From positions 1 through 33,156 of the forward strand of contig JAPLYC010000058.1 in assembly GCA_026395755.1 (NCBI GenBank): DNA of 33,156 nucleotides, read 5' to 3'. Source of the DNA: Candidatus Parcubacteria bacterium (GTDB taxonomy: Bacteria > Patescibacteriota > Patescibacteriia > CAIXNZ01). Below, piece by piece: positions 1 to 10,069 of the stretch. Numbering within the stretch: the stretch's first letter is position 1; the number at the start of each line of letters is the position of its first letter. Position numbers and translations under genes: made by a program. The notes beneath the pieces are model-generated. The model worked only from the letters and a program-made list of their open reading frames with translations. It searched no databases and was not told the origin of the DNA.

Positions 1-3000
1 TTGTCATCATTAGGATCAATTTGCAGAATTATTTTATCCTCGCTGGTACTCAAAATTATCGGCTGGTTTGGCACTTTGGCCAAGGTAAAACAGCTGGCCA
101 CTGAAGTAGCCGCAGATTCGCCGGCTGCGTTATATGCTTTAACATAACGGCTATACTGTTTATTTACGTCTAAGCCTGTCTCTTCAATAGAACTCAGATT
201 AGGTTGTTCCACAAACTTCTTCAAAGCATCTGTGCCCGCTTCAAAAACCCGAAAGCCCATTTCACAAGTGGCATTATCCTTAAAATTCCAGCTGATGGAG
301 GCGGAAGTCAAAGCCTGGCAGGATGGCACAACAGCTGTCGGATCTTCAGGTGCTGCATCAGTACAACTTGAACCTAGTGAACCGGGTGGCGTGCCGACGC
401 TGAAAGTCATTCCGCTATAATCATAGGTTGAAGCCCAAACATCATTATTTGTTCCACCATTGGAATCACCGCCAGCTAACCACATGCGATTCTTAAATAA
501 CGTAGCGGCAAAAAAATCTCGTCCCTGCCAAGCCGCAGCAGATGTGACTGCTGACCAGGAATTGCCGTCAAACGCCCAGACATCATTAGTCCAAAGAGCC
601 GGAAAAAAATAAACACTGCCGATCACATAATGATTACCTCCAAAAATATAAATTTTGTCATTATAAGATAAAGCTTCAAGCGTGTAGCGAGTGGACCAGG
701 GTGCAGCGCCTAAATTTGTCCAGGTACGGCCATTGGGTGTGCTATAAACATCATTTAAACTCACGTTATTCCAACCGCCCATGATATATAATTTATCGCC
801 ACTTCCGCTATTTAAAACTGCTGCGGCATGCATATCACGAGCCGGCCAAGTCGCTTTATTAACCTGACAGGTACCACCTCCCAGACATGGCACATTATCA
901 TTACATGGAGCATCCGGAGCAGTACCACCAACGCAAAATCCGCTATACCAGTTGGTACCATTAGGGCTGAACCAGACATCATTTAAATATTGGTTAGCGT
1001 TTGTACCTCCGCAAACTGAAGCTGGACAGTTGGCGTCAGTAGCGCAAAATAGTCCCCGATTAACACCACCAAAACAAATTTTACTACATACTCCGGCTGG
1101 TATTAGTGGCAAAGAAGCCGGGCATTGCGCTGGTACATCTGCAGTGCGTCTGCAAATTGATCCGGGCCTGGTACCTCCACTGCAACGGCCAAAGACCTGA
1201 CCGCCTGTCATCCAAAGGCCGTTATTAGTTCCAGAATTAAAAATAGTAACCGTTGGTTCATAACGACCAACCCAAGCAGGCGCTGGTTCCAATGCCCAGG
1301 TAGTAGCGTCGGTTGAGGACCAGACTTCTTCAAAATTGGCTGAATTACAAATAAAACCAGGATCACAATAAGTAGCTGTAATACCTGATGAGGCATTAAT
1401 ACCATTTGTACAATAAGTCACTGTCCCGCCAGAGCACCTGCCGTAACATATACCAGTACCGCTGTCGCAACCTCCGATTAAATATAATTTATTATTAAAA
1501 TTAATTACTTTTTGGCCATGACGCTTCGCCCAAGGTGCTACTCCTGTAGGAACTTCCAGTGTCCAATCAGCGCCTTCTTCAGAACTCCAAACATCATTTT
1601 GTAATCCTCCAAATTGGGGTGATAAACCTCCAAGAAGCCATAATTTTTCCGGCGCTGGTCCGGCCGGGTCAAAACTTACTAAAGACGGCCGCCAGCGCGA
1701 ACCAAAAATGGCATCATAATTTTGCCCGATTAAGGTCCAATCACTACCATTTGACGTATGCCAGACATCGTTCCAATTACCCCGAAATCTCTCATAACCG
1801 CCCAGCAAATAAATTTGATTATCTTTAACCACGGTTTCAAAACCGCGTCTGGCGCTCCAATGTGTCCAAGTACTTGGCTCTGAAGCATAATCATAATTTT
1901 TAAAATCAACTGTTGGGGCTATCTTGGTCCAATGGACTCCTTGTTCACCAGCTTGCGTAGTGGTAACCCAGACATCATTATAATCAATTTCAGCTGAAGT
2001 AATGATCATGCCGCCCATTAAATACATTTTTTCACCCAGATCAGGCGCATCACCCGGTTCATCAAAAACAACGACCCGATGTAAAGATCTGCCGTTTTCT
2101 GCCGGATTAAGAGGATTAGGACTGCCCCATTCAGGTGAATTTGTTACTAAATTCCAGGTAATGCCGTCAACAGATGAATATATATCTTTAAAATACGTAG
2201 GCACAGAATCCCTACCGCCAAGTATCCATAATTTTTTCGGTGCCGGTCCGCTGCCGTCTTCATCCCAGGCAACCATCTGATGGGTACCACGCTTGGACCA
2301 GGCTGGCGTGGTATTGGGACAGCCAGGATCTACATCTCCGACCAAACACGTCCAATCAACACCATTACTGGTAACCCAAACGTCATCATAATTAAAAGGA
2401 GCTGGATTGGTAAAACCAAAACCGCCGGAAAGATATAATTTATTATTTAAAACAGCCAGACCAAAAAGCTGCCTTTTAGCCCAAGCCGCATTTTCTTTAC
2501 CGGATACCTGCTGCCAAGTCAAGCCATCATTGGAATACCAGCTATCATTGAACAAATTGAGAATAGGTACATCATATGTATAATCCTCATAATAATTGCC
2601 GCCGTAAAACCATAACTGGTTATTAAATTCTGTCAGTCCAAAATTTGATCTGCCATTGACAGCGCCTTTACCGGGCCAGGGTGCGGCCGTAGGTCCAACC
2701 CAATTAACGCCATTATCGGCTGAGTACCAAATATCTTTACTGATACGGTCTTCCAGCCCGCCAATTACAAATATTTTATTCTGATAATTAACGGCGCCAA
2801 ATTGGCTTCTGGCTGGCCAAGCCATATCATTTGCGCTCATTTTCTGCCAAGTTGCGCCATTGCCCGGATGACAGACATAAGAACTGCCGCTTTTAGACAC
2901 AAAAACAGAGACATCATTAACGCCTAAAAAAGTGTCATTAGTTGGCACAGCTTTCTGGTAATCATTGCCGCCAACGGGATCTAAATCATAAGTGGCAAAA

Positions 3001-5141
3001 AGCAGGCTATTTTTTTCAATCTCAGCCCAAACGCGGTCAGGTGCAGTTACGCCGGTAGTCGCGTTAATGGTCACGGACTGACCGGATGAAAGACTATTCG
3101 GAGTCAGACTGCAAGATATTTTATTTGTCTGATAATTAATATTTAAATCGTCAATTACCGGAGTAACAGAATTAAGCGTTGTCACCAGCTCAGCTTTCCA
3201 GCGTAAATCGACGCCTAGGGTGGTAAAATTATGCAAAACATTATTAGTGGCAGCTTCCCAAGTTGCACCGCCGTCATTAGACAAAGAGTAATTAATAGTC
3301 TGGCCATTGAGCGTCTCATTTGCGGCTATTTTGGCATTGGTAATAAAGTCCGTGCCCGAATTAATATTTAAACTTTGAACAATGCCGGGTGCCTGATAAT
3401 CAGGCATTATTTTAGTAAACAACACATCGGTATTCGCACCTACGTTCTGCACCCAAATTGTATATAAATTACGATCTGGGCCAAAAGTAAAAATCGGATA
3501 ATTGCCAGATACGCCCGATAAATCATCATAAGTCGGAGGGCCAATCGTCCCGTCTATTTTTGTCCAACCAGTAGCCGGGACTCCCTTACTAATATAAATA
3601 TCGGCGTCATGCCAAATCACATAGGCTTTATTATTAAGCTGATCAATCTGTAAAATGGGGTTTAATGATGCGGTGGCATTGTTAGATAAATTATCATAAG
3701 AGGTAGGCAAGATCGTCCCGTCCATTTTTGTCCAACCTGGCCCGGGCGTCCATTTAGTAAAACAAATGTCATAATTCCCGGTTGCCTCATCAGTCCAAGT
3801 AATATAAGGATTTTTTGCTGAATCCAAACCCAGCTTAATCCCAAGGGAATGAAAGCCCGGAGTATTTGATACATTGTCATAACTGGGCGAGGTAGTGCCG
3901 TCCATCTTTGTCCAACAATCATTGATACCAAATCCACAGATTATTGGGCCAGCCCCTAAACTTACTTTTGAAAAATAAACTTCGGTTTTTCCTGCAACAC
4001 TATTCGGCCAAGCAACATAAGGTATATTTGGATCTGTACTTTTATCAATTTCCATATCAAAATCTTGATAAAAAACCGCAAACGTATTCGAAATATTCTC
4101 CTGGCCTATGGTATCGCCTGCGAAATTAGTCCAACAAGCTGTTTTTCCTACCCCACAAACCGAGCCATCATCTCCCTTTTTCCATCTGATAAAATACATA
4201 TCAGCAGTCTCCCGAAAAACTATATACGGGTTATCATTCTGATCAGGAATAGAACTTCTAGAAATCTTAATAATCGGTTTAAGGCCGGTAGTAGCAGATA
4301 TAAATTCATAACCCGGGAAATTATTCATTGCGCTCCAAATAGTGCCGTTCCATCGAGTAAAGTTAAGCTGAGAACTTGTCTCAGCAACAACATAGGGATA
4401 ATTATTTGAATCAAGATCAATATCAGGCCTGAAACAATCATAAAGAGGTAATATTTCATAGCTTGTTGGCACTGTTGTACCATTCATTTTGGTCCAGGCA
4501 TTAGCTGACGGAGTCCATTTGGTAAACCGCGCTTCATGACCGACTATTTGTTCAGACCAAACAATAAACGGATTATTACTAGAGTCTAAAACTAATTTGG
4601 GCATAGATGAGACAGTTGCTGTTTGAGAAATATTTTCCGGGCCGAGAACGGTTCCCGCCATATTTGTCCAACAGTCAGTTAAACTGCCGCCGCAAACTCC
4701 ACTGCCGGCTCCGGGAGTCCATTTGGTAAAAAAGATATCATATGACCCGACATCTTCTATCCATACTACATAAGGTATATTATTACTACCGACTTTAATT
4801 ATCAGATCAGAAACACTGGCAGAAGTTGGTAAACTAGAAATATTTTCATATCCGATAGCAGTATTGGCCGCATTAACCCACTCTTTCCCCCACAACCTGG
4901 CTTTGCCAGCCGGAGCAACCGCAGTTTCCCATTTAGATGTGGTATTAGTAACATCCTTAGCTACTGCATCATGGAAATCTTCAGTATATGACAGATAATC
5001 AGCTCTTACCTCCTGCAGATAATTATAGCTGAAAATTACAGCTAAAATTAAAACAAAAACCAAACTCAAAATAAGTTTAGTTTTAAAACTAAAAAATTTC
5101 AAGAAAAATGCTCTTTTTCTGATTTTCCTTGGATTTAACAT
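1..5141 (-). CDS. Very large exported/membrane-anchored protein with N-terminal propeller-like repeats and C-terminal kelch-like repeats plus FN3-like segment (3' end beyond window)
   Basis: Manual reverse translation from CAT at 5139-5141 gives an open frame through position 1 (MLNPRKIRKRAFFLKFFSFKTKLILSLVFVLILAVIFSYNYLQEVRADYL...). There is an N-terminal TM/signal segment, ~60-aa repeats (ENIS...PYVVW...FTKWTPG..CWTKMDGT), then repeated kelch-like blocks (W..R....F...KIY..GG....NDVW.S.DG..W). The frame is not in the supplied ORF track, probably because it has no stop inside the window. Confidence 0.85.
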   Translation of the reverse strand, partial: MLNPRKIRKRAFFLKFFSFKTKLILSLVFVLILAVIFSYNYLQEVRADYLSYTEDFHDAVAKDVTNTTSKWETAVAPAGKARLWGKEWVNAANTAIGYENISSLPTSASVSDLIIKVGSNNIPYVVWIEDVGSYDIFFTKWTPGAGSGVCGGSLTDCWTNMAGTVLGPENISQTATVSSMPKLVLDSSNNPFIVWSEQIVGHEARFTKWTPSANAWTKMNGTTVPTSYEILPLYDCFRPDIDLDSNNYPYVVAETSSQLNFTRWNGTIWSAMNNFPGYEFISATTGLKPIIKISRSSIPDQNDNPYIVFRETADMYFIRWKKGDDGSVCGVGKTACWTNFAGDTIGQENISNTFAVFYQDFDMEIDKSTDPNIPYVAWPNSVAGKTEVYFSKVSLGAGPIICGFGINDCWTKMDGTTSPSYDNVSNTPGFHSLGIKLGLDSAKNPYITWTDEATGNYDICFTKWTPGPGWTKMDGTILPTSYDNLSNNATASLNPILQIDQLNNKAYVIWHDADIYISKGVPATGWTKIDGTIGPPTYDDLSGVSGNYPIFTFGPDRNLYTIWVQNVGANTDVLFTKIMPDYQAPGIVQSLNINSGTDFITNAKIAANETLNGQTINYSLSNDGGATWEAATNNVLHNFTTLGVDLRWKAELVTTLNSVTPVIDDLNINYQTNKISCSLTPNSLSSGQSVTINATTGVTAPDRVWAEIEKNSLLFATYDLDPVGGNDYQKAVPTNDTFLGVNDVSVFVSKSGSSYVCHPGNGATWQKMSANDMAWPARSQFGAVNYQNKIFVIGGLEDRISKDIWYSADNGVNWVGPTAAPWPGKGAVNGRSNFGLTEFNNQLWFYGGNYYEDYTYDVPILNLFNDSWYSNDGLTWQQVSGKENAAWAKRQLFGLAVLNNKLYLSGGFGFTNPAPFNYDDVWVTSNGVDWTCLVGDVDPGCPNTTPAWSKRGTHQMVAWDEDGSGPAPKKLWILGGRDSVPTYFKDIYSSVDGITWNLVTNSPEWGSPNPLNPAENGRSLHRVVVFDEPGDAPDLGEKMYLMGGMIITSAEIDYNDVWVTTTQAGEQGVHWTKIAPTVDFKNYDYASEPSTWTHWSARRGFETVVKDNQIYLLGGYERFRGNWNDVWHTSNGSDWTLIGQNYDAIFGSRWRPSLVSFDPAGPAPEKLWLLGGLSPQFGGLQNDVWSSEEGADWTLEVPTGVAPWAKRHGQKVINFNNKLYLIGGCDSGTGICYGRCSGGTVTYCTNGINASSGITATYCDPGFICNSANFEEVWSSTDATTWALEPAPAWVGRYEPTVTIFNSGTNNGLWMTGGQVFGRCSGGTRPGSICRRTADVPAQCPASLPLIPAGVCSKICFGGVNRGLFCATDANCPASVCGGTNANQYLNDVWFSPNGTNWYSGFCVGGTAPDAPCNDNVPCLGGGTCQVNKATWPARDMHAAAVLNSGSGDKLYIMGGWNNVSLNDVYSTPNGRTWTNLGAAPWSTRYTLEALSYNDKIYIFGGNHYVIGSVYFFPALWTNDVWAFDGNSWSAVTSAAAWQGRDFFAATLFKNRMWLAGGDSNGGTNNDVWASTYDYSGMTFSVGTPPGSLGSSCTDAAPEDPTAVVPSCQALTSASISWNFKDNATCEMGFRVFEAGTDALKKFVEQPNLSSIEETGLDVNKQYSRYVKAYNAAGESAATSVASCFTLAKVPNQPIILSTSEDKIILQIDPNDD

Positions 5142-5200
5142 GCTTGTTTAATTACACTTTTATTATAGCACTCTGTGCTAAAATTGGCCAATATCCAATA

Positions 5201-5235
5201 AAAAAACTCCCGCGCATCATCAGGGAGTTTTTTTT
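5201..5235 (-). terminator. Rho-independent terminator downstream of hpf-like gene
   Basis: AAAAAACTCCC-GCGCATCATCA-GGGAGTTTTTT inverted repeat with A/T tracts on both sides (could act bidirectionally). Confidence 0.75.
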
Positions 5236-5250
5236 ATACTTAATTTTAGC

Positions 5251-5568
5251 TTAATATTTCACATTACCGCGCATTTTTTCCTTATATTTCTTAATCTGCC
5301 GTTCCAATTCTTCTTTGGCCTCATTGATGGCGACGTATAAGTCGTCTCTTACGGCTTCGGCTCTTAACAGCTGTTTTTGGGGCACATTAATATTTATTTC
5401 CGCCCGAAATACATCACCTTTTTGATGATGATTGGATGTACGCCCGACATCAACTCTGGCAATTAGAGCCTGATCAAAAAACTTCTCCAAACTGCCGACC
5501 TTTTCATTGACATAATCTTTGATGGCTGGAGTCAAGTCCATATTAGTGCCTTTAATGTCGATTTGCAT
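5251..5568 (-). CDS. hpf: Ribosome hibernation promoting factor / sigma-54 modulation (YfiA/HPF, short form)
   Basis: 105 aa: MQIDIKGTNMDLTPAIKDYVNEKVGSLEKFFDQ...RVDVGRTSNHHQKGDVFRAEININVPQKQLLRAEAVRDDLYVAINEAKEELERQIKKYKEK, characteristic HPF/RaiA family pattern. Confidence 0.9.
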   Translation of the reverse strand: MQIDIKGTNMDLTPAIKDYVNEKVGSLEKFFDQALIARVDVGRTSNHHQKGDVFRAEININVPQKQLLRAEAVRDDLYVAINEAKEELERQIKKYKEKMRGNVKY

Positions 5569-5613
5569 AATATTGGTTTATTAGTTAATTAGTTAATATG
5601 AGAATAAAAATAC

Positions 5614-6078
5614 TTATTTAATTAAAAATCTTTCAATAAAAAAATATGCCAAAATCATATAAGATACAAAATTCATCAATAAGGATGAGACAAAAAGGTC
5701 TTTTTTACTTACGCTTTTAAAAAATAAGAGCAGCACTAGCCACTCAACAAGAATAGTCACAAAAAAACTGGTAACAAAAACCAGGGACTCCATTTGCAAA
5801 ACATTTAAACTCCTGCCCCAAAATAACATAAAAATAAGAGCGCCAAGAATATAAGTAACAATATTAGCGAGCAAAACAGCTACAATTATTTTCCAAAGCC
5901 GAATTTGATATTTTAGCAATTTACCCAAGGTCAAGTATAATACAAACATTTCCAAAACAATAATCGCGAAAAATAAGAATGGATCATAATTCATAAATGG
6001 CATATAACCATCCGCCCGCGCAATTTCAGGTAACATTAATAAAACTACAATGAAACTAAATAAAAAATATTTCTTCAT
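5614..6078 (-). CDS. Small multi-pass membrane protein with signal peptide, paralog A of tandem pair
   Basis: 154 aa, hydrophobic segments, about the same sequence throughout as the adjacent 6116..6580 ORF (YMPFM.Y.PFLF.AIIVLEM..LY..LGKLLKY.I..WKII.AV..AN..TY.LG). Confidence 0.85.
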   Translation of the reverse strand: MKKYFLFSFIVVLLMLPEIARADGYMPFMNYDPFLFFAIIVLEMFVLYLTLGKLLKYQIRLWKIIVAVLLANIVTYILGALIFMLFWGRSLNVLQMESLVFVTSFFVTILVEWLVLLLFFKSVSKKDLFVSSLLMNFVSYMILAYFFIERFLIK

Positions 6079-6115
6079 AATTGCTTAATTAAGTCTAAAA
6101 ATATTTCTTCATTTA

Positions 6116-6580
6116 TTATTTAATTAAAAATCTTTGGACAAAGAAATAAGTCAAAATTGAATAAGAAACAAAATTCATCAAGAAAGAGGCGGCCAAAAGA
6201 TCCTTTTTTCTAACTGTTTTAAAAAATAGAATCAGGATTAGCCATTCAACTAAAATGGTCACAATAAAACTGGTGATTAAGACTAAAAACTCCATCTGTA
6301 AAACAGTTGAAGTCCTGCGCCAATATAACAGATAAACAAAACCTCCAAGAAAATAAGTTATTAAATTAGCGCTAAAAACCGCCAATATAATTTTCCAAAT
6401 CTTTATTGGATATTTTAATAATTTACCTAAAACCCAGTATAATATTAACATTTCTAACACAATAATCGCTAGAAATAAAAAAGGGTTATACTCCATAAAC
6501 GGCATATAAAGATCTGCCCAAACAACCTCAGGCAATATCAATGAGACTAAAACAAAACTTAACAAAAATATTCGTTTCAT
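6116..6580 (-). CDS. Small multi-pass membrane protein with signal peptide, paralog B of tandem pair
   Basis: 154 aa, same length and clearly homologous to 5614..6078. Confidence 0.85.
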   Translation of the reverse strand: MKRIFLLSFVLVSLILPEVVWADLYMPFMEYNPFLFLAIIVLEMLILYWVLGKLLKYPIKIWKIILAVFSANLITYFLGGFVYLLYWRRTSTVLQMEFLVLITSFIVTILVEWLILILFFKTVRKKDLLAASFLMNFVSYSILTYFFVQRFLIK

Positions 6581-6582
6581 AC

Positions 6583-8655
<2,073 letters not shown>

Positions 8656-8687
8656 TCATAAAATCAACCAGAATCTTAGCCCAAATA

Positions 8688-8721
8688 TTGACAAATTACT
8701 TGATTTATGATAGGATATAAT
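8688..8721 (+). promoter_or_regulatory. Possible sigma70-type promoter for the P-loop kinase gene
   Basis: TTGACA at 8688-8693; a TAGGAT box lies at 17 nt spacing (8711-8716) and a perfect TATAAT overlaps at 8716-8721 (22 nt spacing). Exact -10 is ambiguous. Confidence 0.5.
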
Positions 8722-8752
8722 ATTCTCAAAGATTACATAAAAGGAGAAGAAA

Positions 8753-9208
8753 TTGGAAAAACAAATCATAATTATGAGAGGCCTTTCAGGCTCAGGCAAA
8801 TCAACCTATCACAAAAAATATTACCCTGAGGCGGTAGTCTGCAGCGCCGATGAATTTTTCATAACGCCAACTGACGGAGAGTACAAACATGATCCGGCAA
8901 TGATTGGCCAGGCTCACCAGCAATGTTTTGCCAAATTTCTGAACGCAGTCGCCGAAGGCCAACCAGTGATTGTGGTGGATAACACCAATATCCAACGCTG
9001 GGAAGTCTCGCCTTATTACATGACCGGCATGGTCTTTGGTTATCAGGTGCTGATCGTCACCATTGATTGCACTCCCCAGACTGCCACCCAACGCGGAATC
9101 CATGGCACACCAATTGAACGAAATCAGCAATATTACCAAAATTTTGAATCTTCTCTTCCTTTCTGGCGTGAATTAAAAATCACCACTGAACCCAAAAGCA
9201 CCACCTAG
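8753..9208 (+). CDS. P-loop kinase/ATPase (polynucleotide-kinase/N4BP2-like AAA)
   Basis: MRGLSGSGKSTYHKKYYPEAVVCSADEFF...VIVVDNTNIQRWEV..Y: Walker A GLSGSGKST and the VDNTN motif typical of PNK/N4BP2-like kinases. TTG start preceded by AAGGAGAAG. Confidence 0.8.
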   Translation: MEKQIIIMRGLSGSGKSTYHKKYYPEAVVCSADEFFITPTDGEYKHDPAMIGQAHQQCFAKFLNAVAEGQPVIVVDNTNIQRWEVSPYYMTGMVFGYQVLIVTIDCTPQTATQRGIHGTPIERNQQYYQNFESSLPFWRELKITTEPKSTT

Positions 9209-9218
9209 TGGTGCTTTT
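9194..9218 (+). terminator. Terminator hairpin overlapping the 3' end of the P-loop kinase gene
   Basis: AAAAGCACCAC-CTA-GTGGTGCTTTT, a perfect 11-bp stem with the stop codon TAG at 9206-9208 at the loop. Confidence 0.8.
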
Positions 9219-9248
9219 ATTATTAAATCTACTGATATTGTTAAAGCG

Positions 9249-9987
9249 TTAAATAGCTGATAAATAAACGCCGGATAAAATCAAATTGCCAACCAGCAAA
9301 ACAACTATGGCCGCCCCGGCTAAAAAACTGCCCATAGGCAGCATATCTCCGATTTTTTTCTGTTTCGTCAATAATAATATCGTGGCAATGATACCGCCGA
9401 TTATATACGCTAAAGCTAATGTCAGTACAGTAAATTGCCAGCCCAGCATTACTCCCAATAAAGCACCCAGTTTAACATCACCCAAGCCCACCCATTTTTG
9501 AGCTGACAACAGATATTGAGCGCCGAAAAACCCGGCACCGATAATTCCCCCTCCTAACAATTCCCAATACCCAATTCCCAATTAAACTGATAAAAAAGGC
9601 CGGCCAAATAATTTTATCCAGAATTAAATAATGACGCCAGTCAAAAATCAGAATAAGCAGTAAAGTAGAAATAAAAAATAAATCCCGGACTAAAAACCAG
9701 CTAAAGGCTCCGTATTTTATAAAAACTAAGGCAAAAAGAATACCGGTTACCAGTTCAATAAAAAAATATGGTTTACCAATCGGCTTTTTACAGAAGCGGC
9801 AATTCCCTTTTAACCGTAAAAAACTTAGCAAAGGTATCAAATCCCGATTCCATATTTTTTTTCGGCAGTGAGGACAAAAAGAACGCCCCCAAAGAGGGAC
9901 TTTTTTTGCCAAACGATATAGGCAGCAATTTAAAAAACTACCAGCAATAATACCTAACAAAAAGAAAAACAAAATGTTTATTATCAT
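9249..9987 (-). pseudogene. pilD: Type IV prepilin peptidase (PilD-like), split into two overlapping frames by a +1 frameshift at ~9561-9581
   Basis: Upstream frame (9478..9987) has MIINILFFFLLGIIAGSFLNCCLYRLAKK..., two CxxC pairs (CPHC, CRFC) and TM helices. Downstream frame (9249..9581) has VGLGDVKLGALLG (GxGDxK active-site motif) and C-terminal TM helices. Together they form a full-length prepilin peptidase. May be phase-OFF rather than dead. Confidence 0.85.
9561..9583 (-). repeat. Heptanucleotide tandem repeat, ~3 units, at the prepilin peptidase frameshift
   Basis: Plus strand TTCCCAA TACCCAA TTCCCAA TT; minus strand TTGGGAA TTGGGTA TTGGGAA. Removal of one 7-nt unit joins the two ORFs. 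Confidence 0.8.
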
Positions 9988-10018
9988 GCTTAAATTATAA
10001 CAGTTTTTATACTAAAAT

Positions 10019-10056
10019 AAAATCCGCCCGTCCCTTGCGAGACGAGCGGATTTTTA
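10019..10056 (-). terminator. Rho-independent terminator downstream of dockerin-protein gene
   Basis: AAAATCCGC-CCGTC..GACG-AGCGGATTTTT inverted repeat with T/A tract. Confidence 0.75.
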
Positions 10057-10069
10057 TATATCTTAGTAT

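Noticed and set aside
3662-3937. 91-aa minus ORF within the giant left-edge gene
   Set aside because: Wrong frame; the long frame FGINDCWTKMDGTTSPSYDN... continues through it with repeat motifs.
232-4409. Several plus-strand ORFs (232..420, 952..1200, 1559..1828, 2002..2280, 3944..4129, 4065..4409)
   Set aside because: All antisense to the continuous giant-protein frame; no SD or recognisable domains.
8801-9139. 112-aa minus ORF opposite the P-loop kinase gene
   Set aside because: The plus strand has Walker A motif, SD and terminator.
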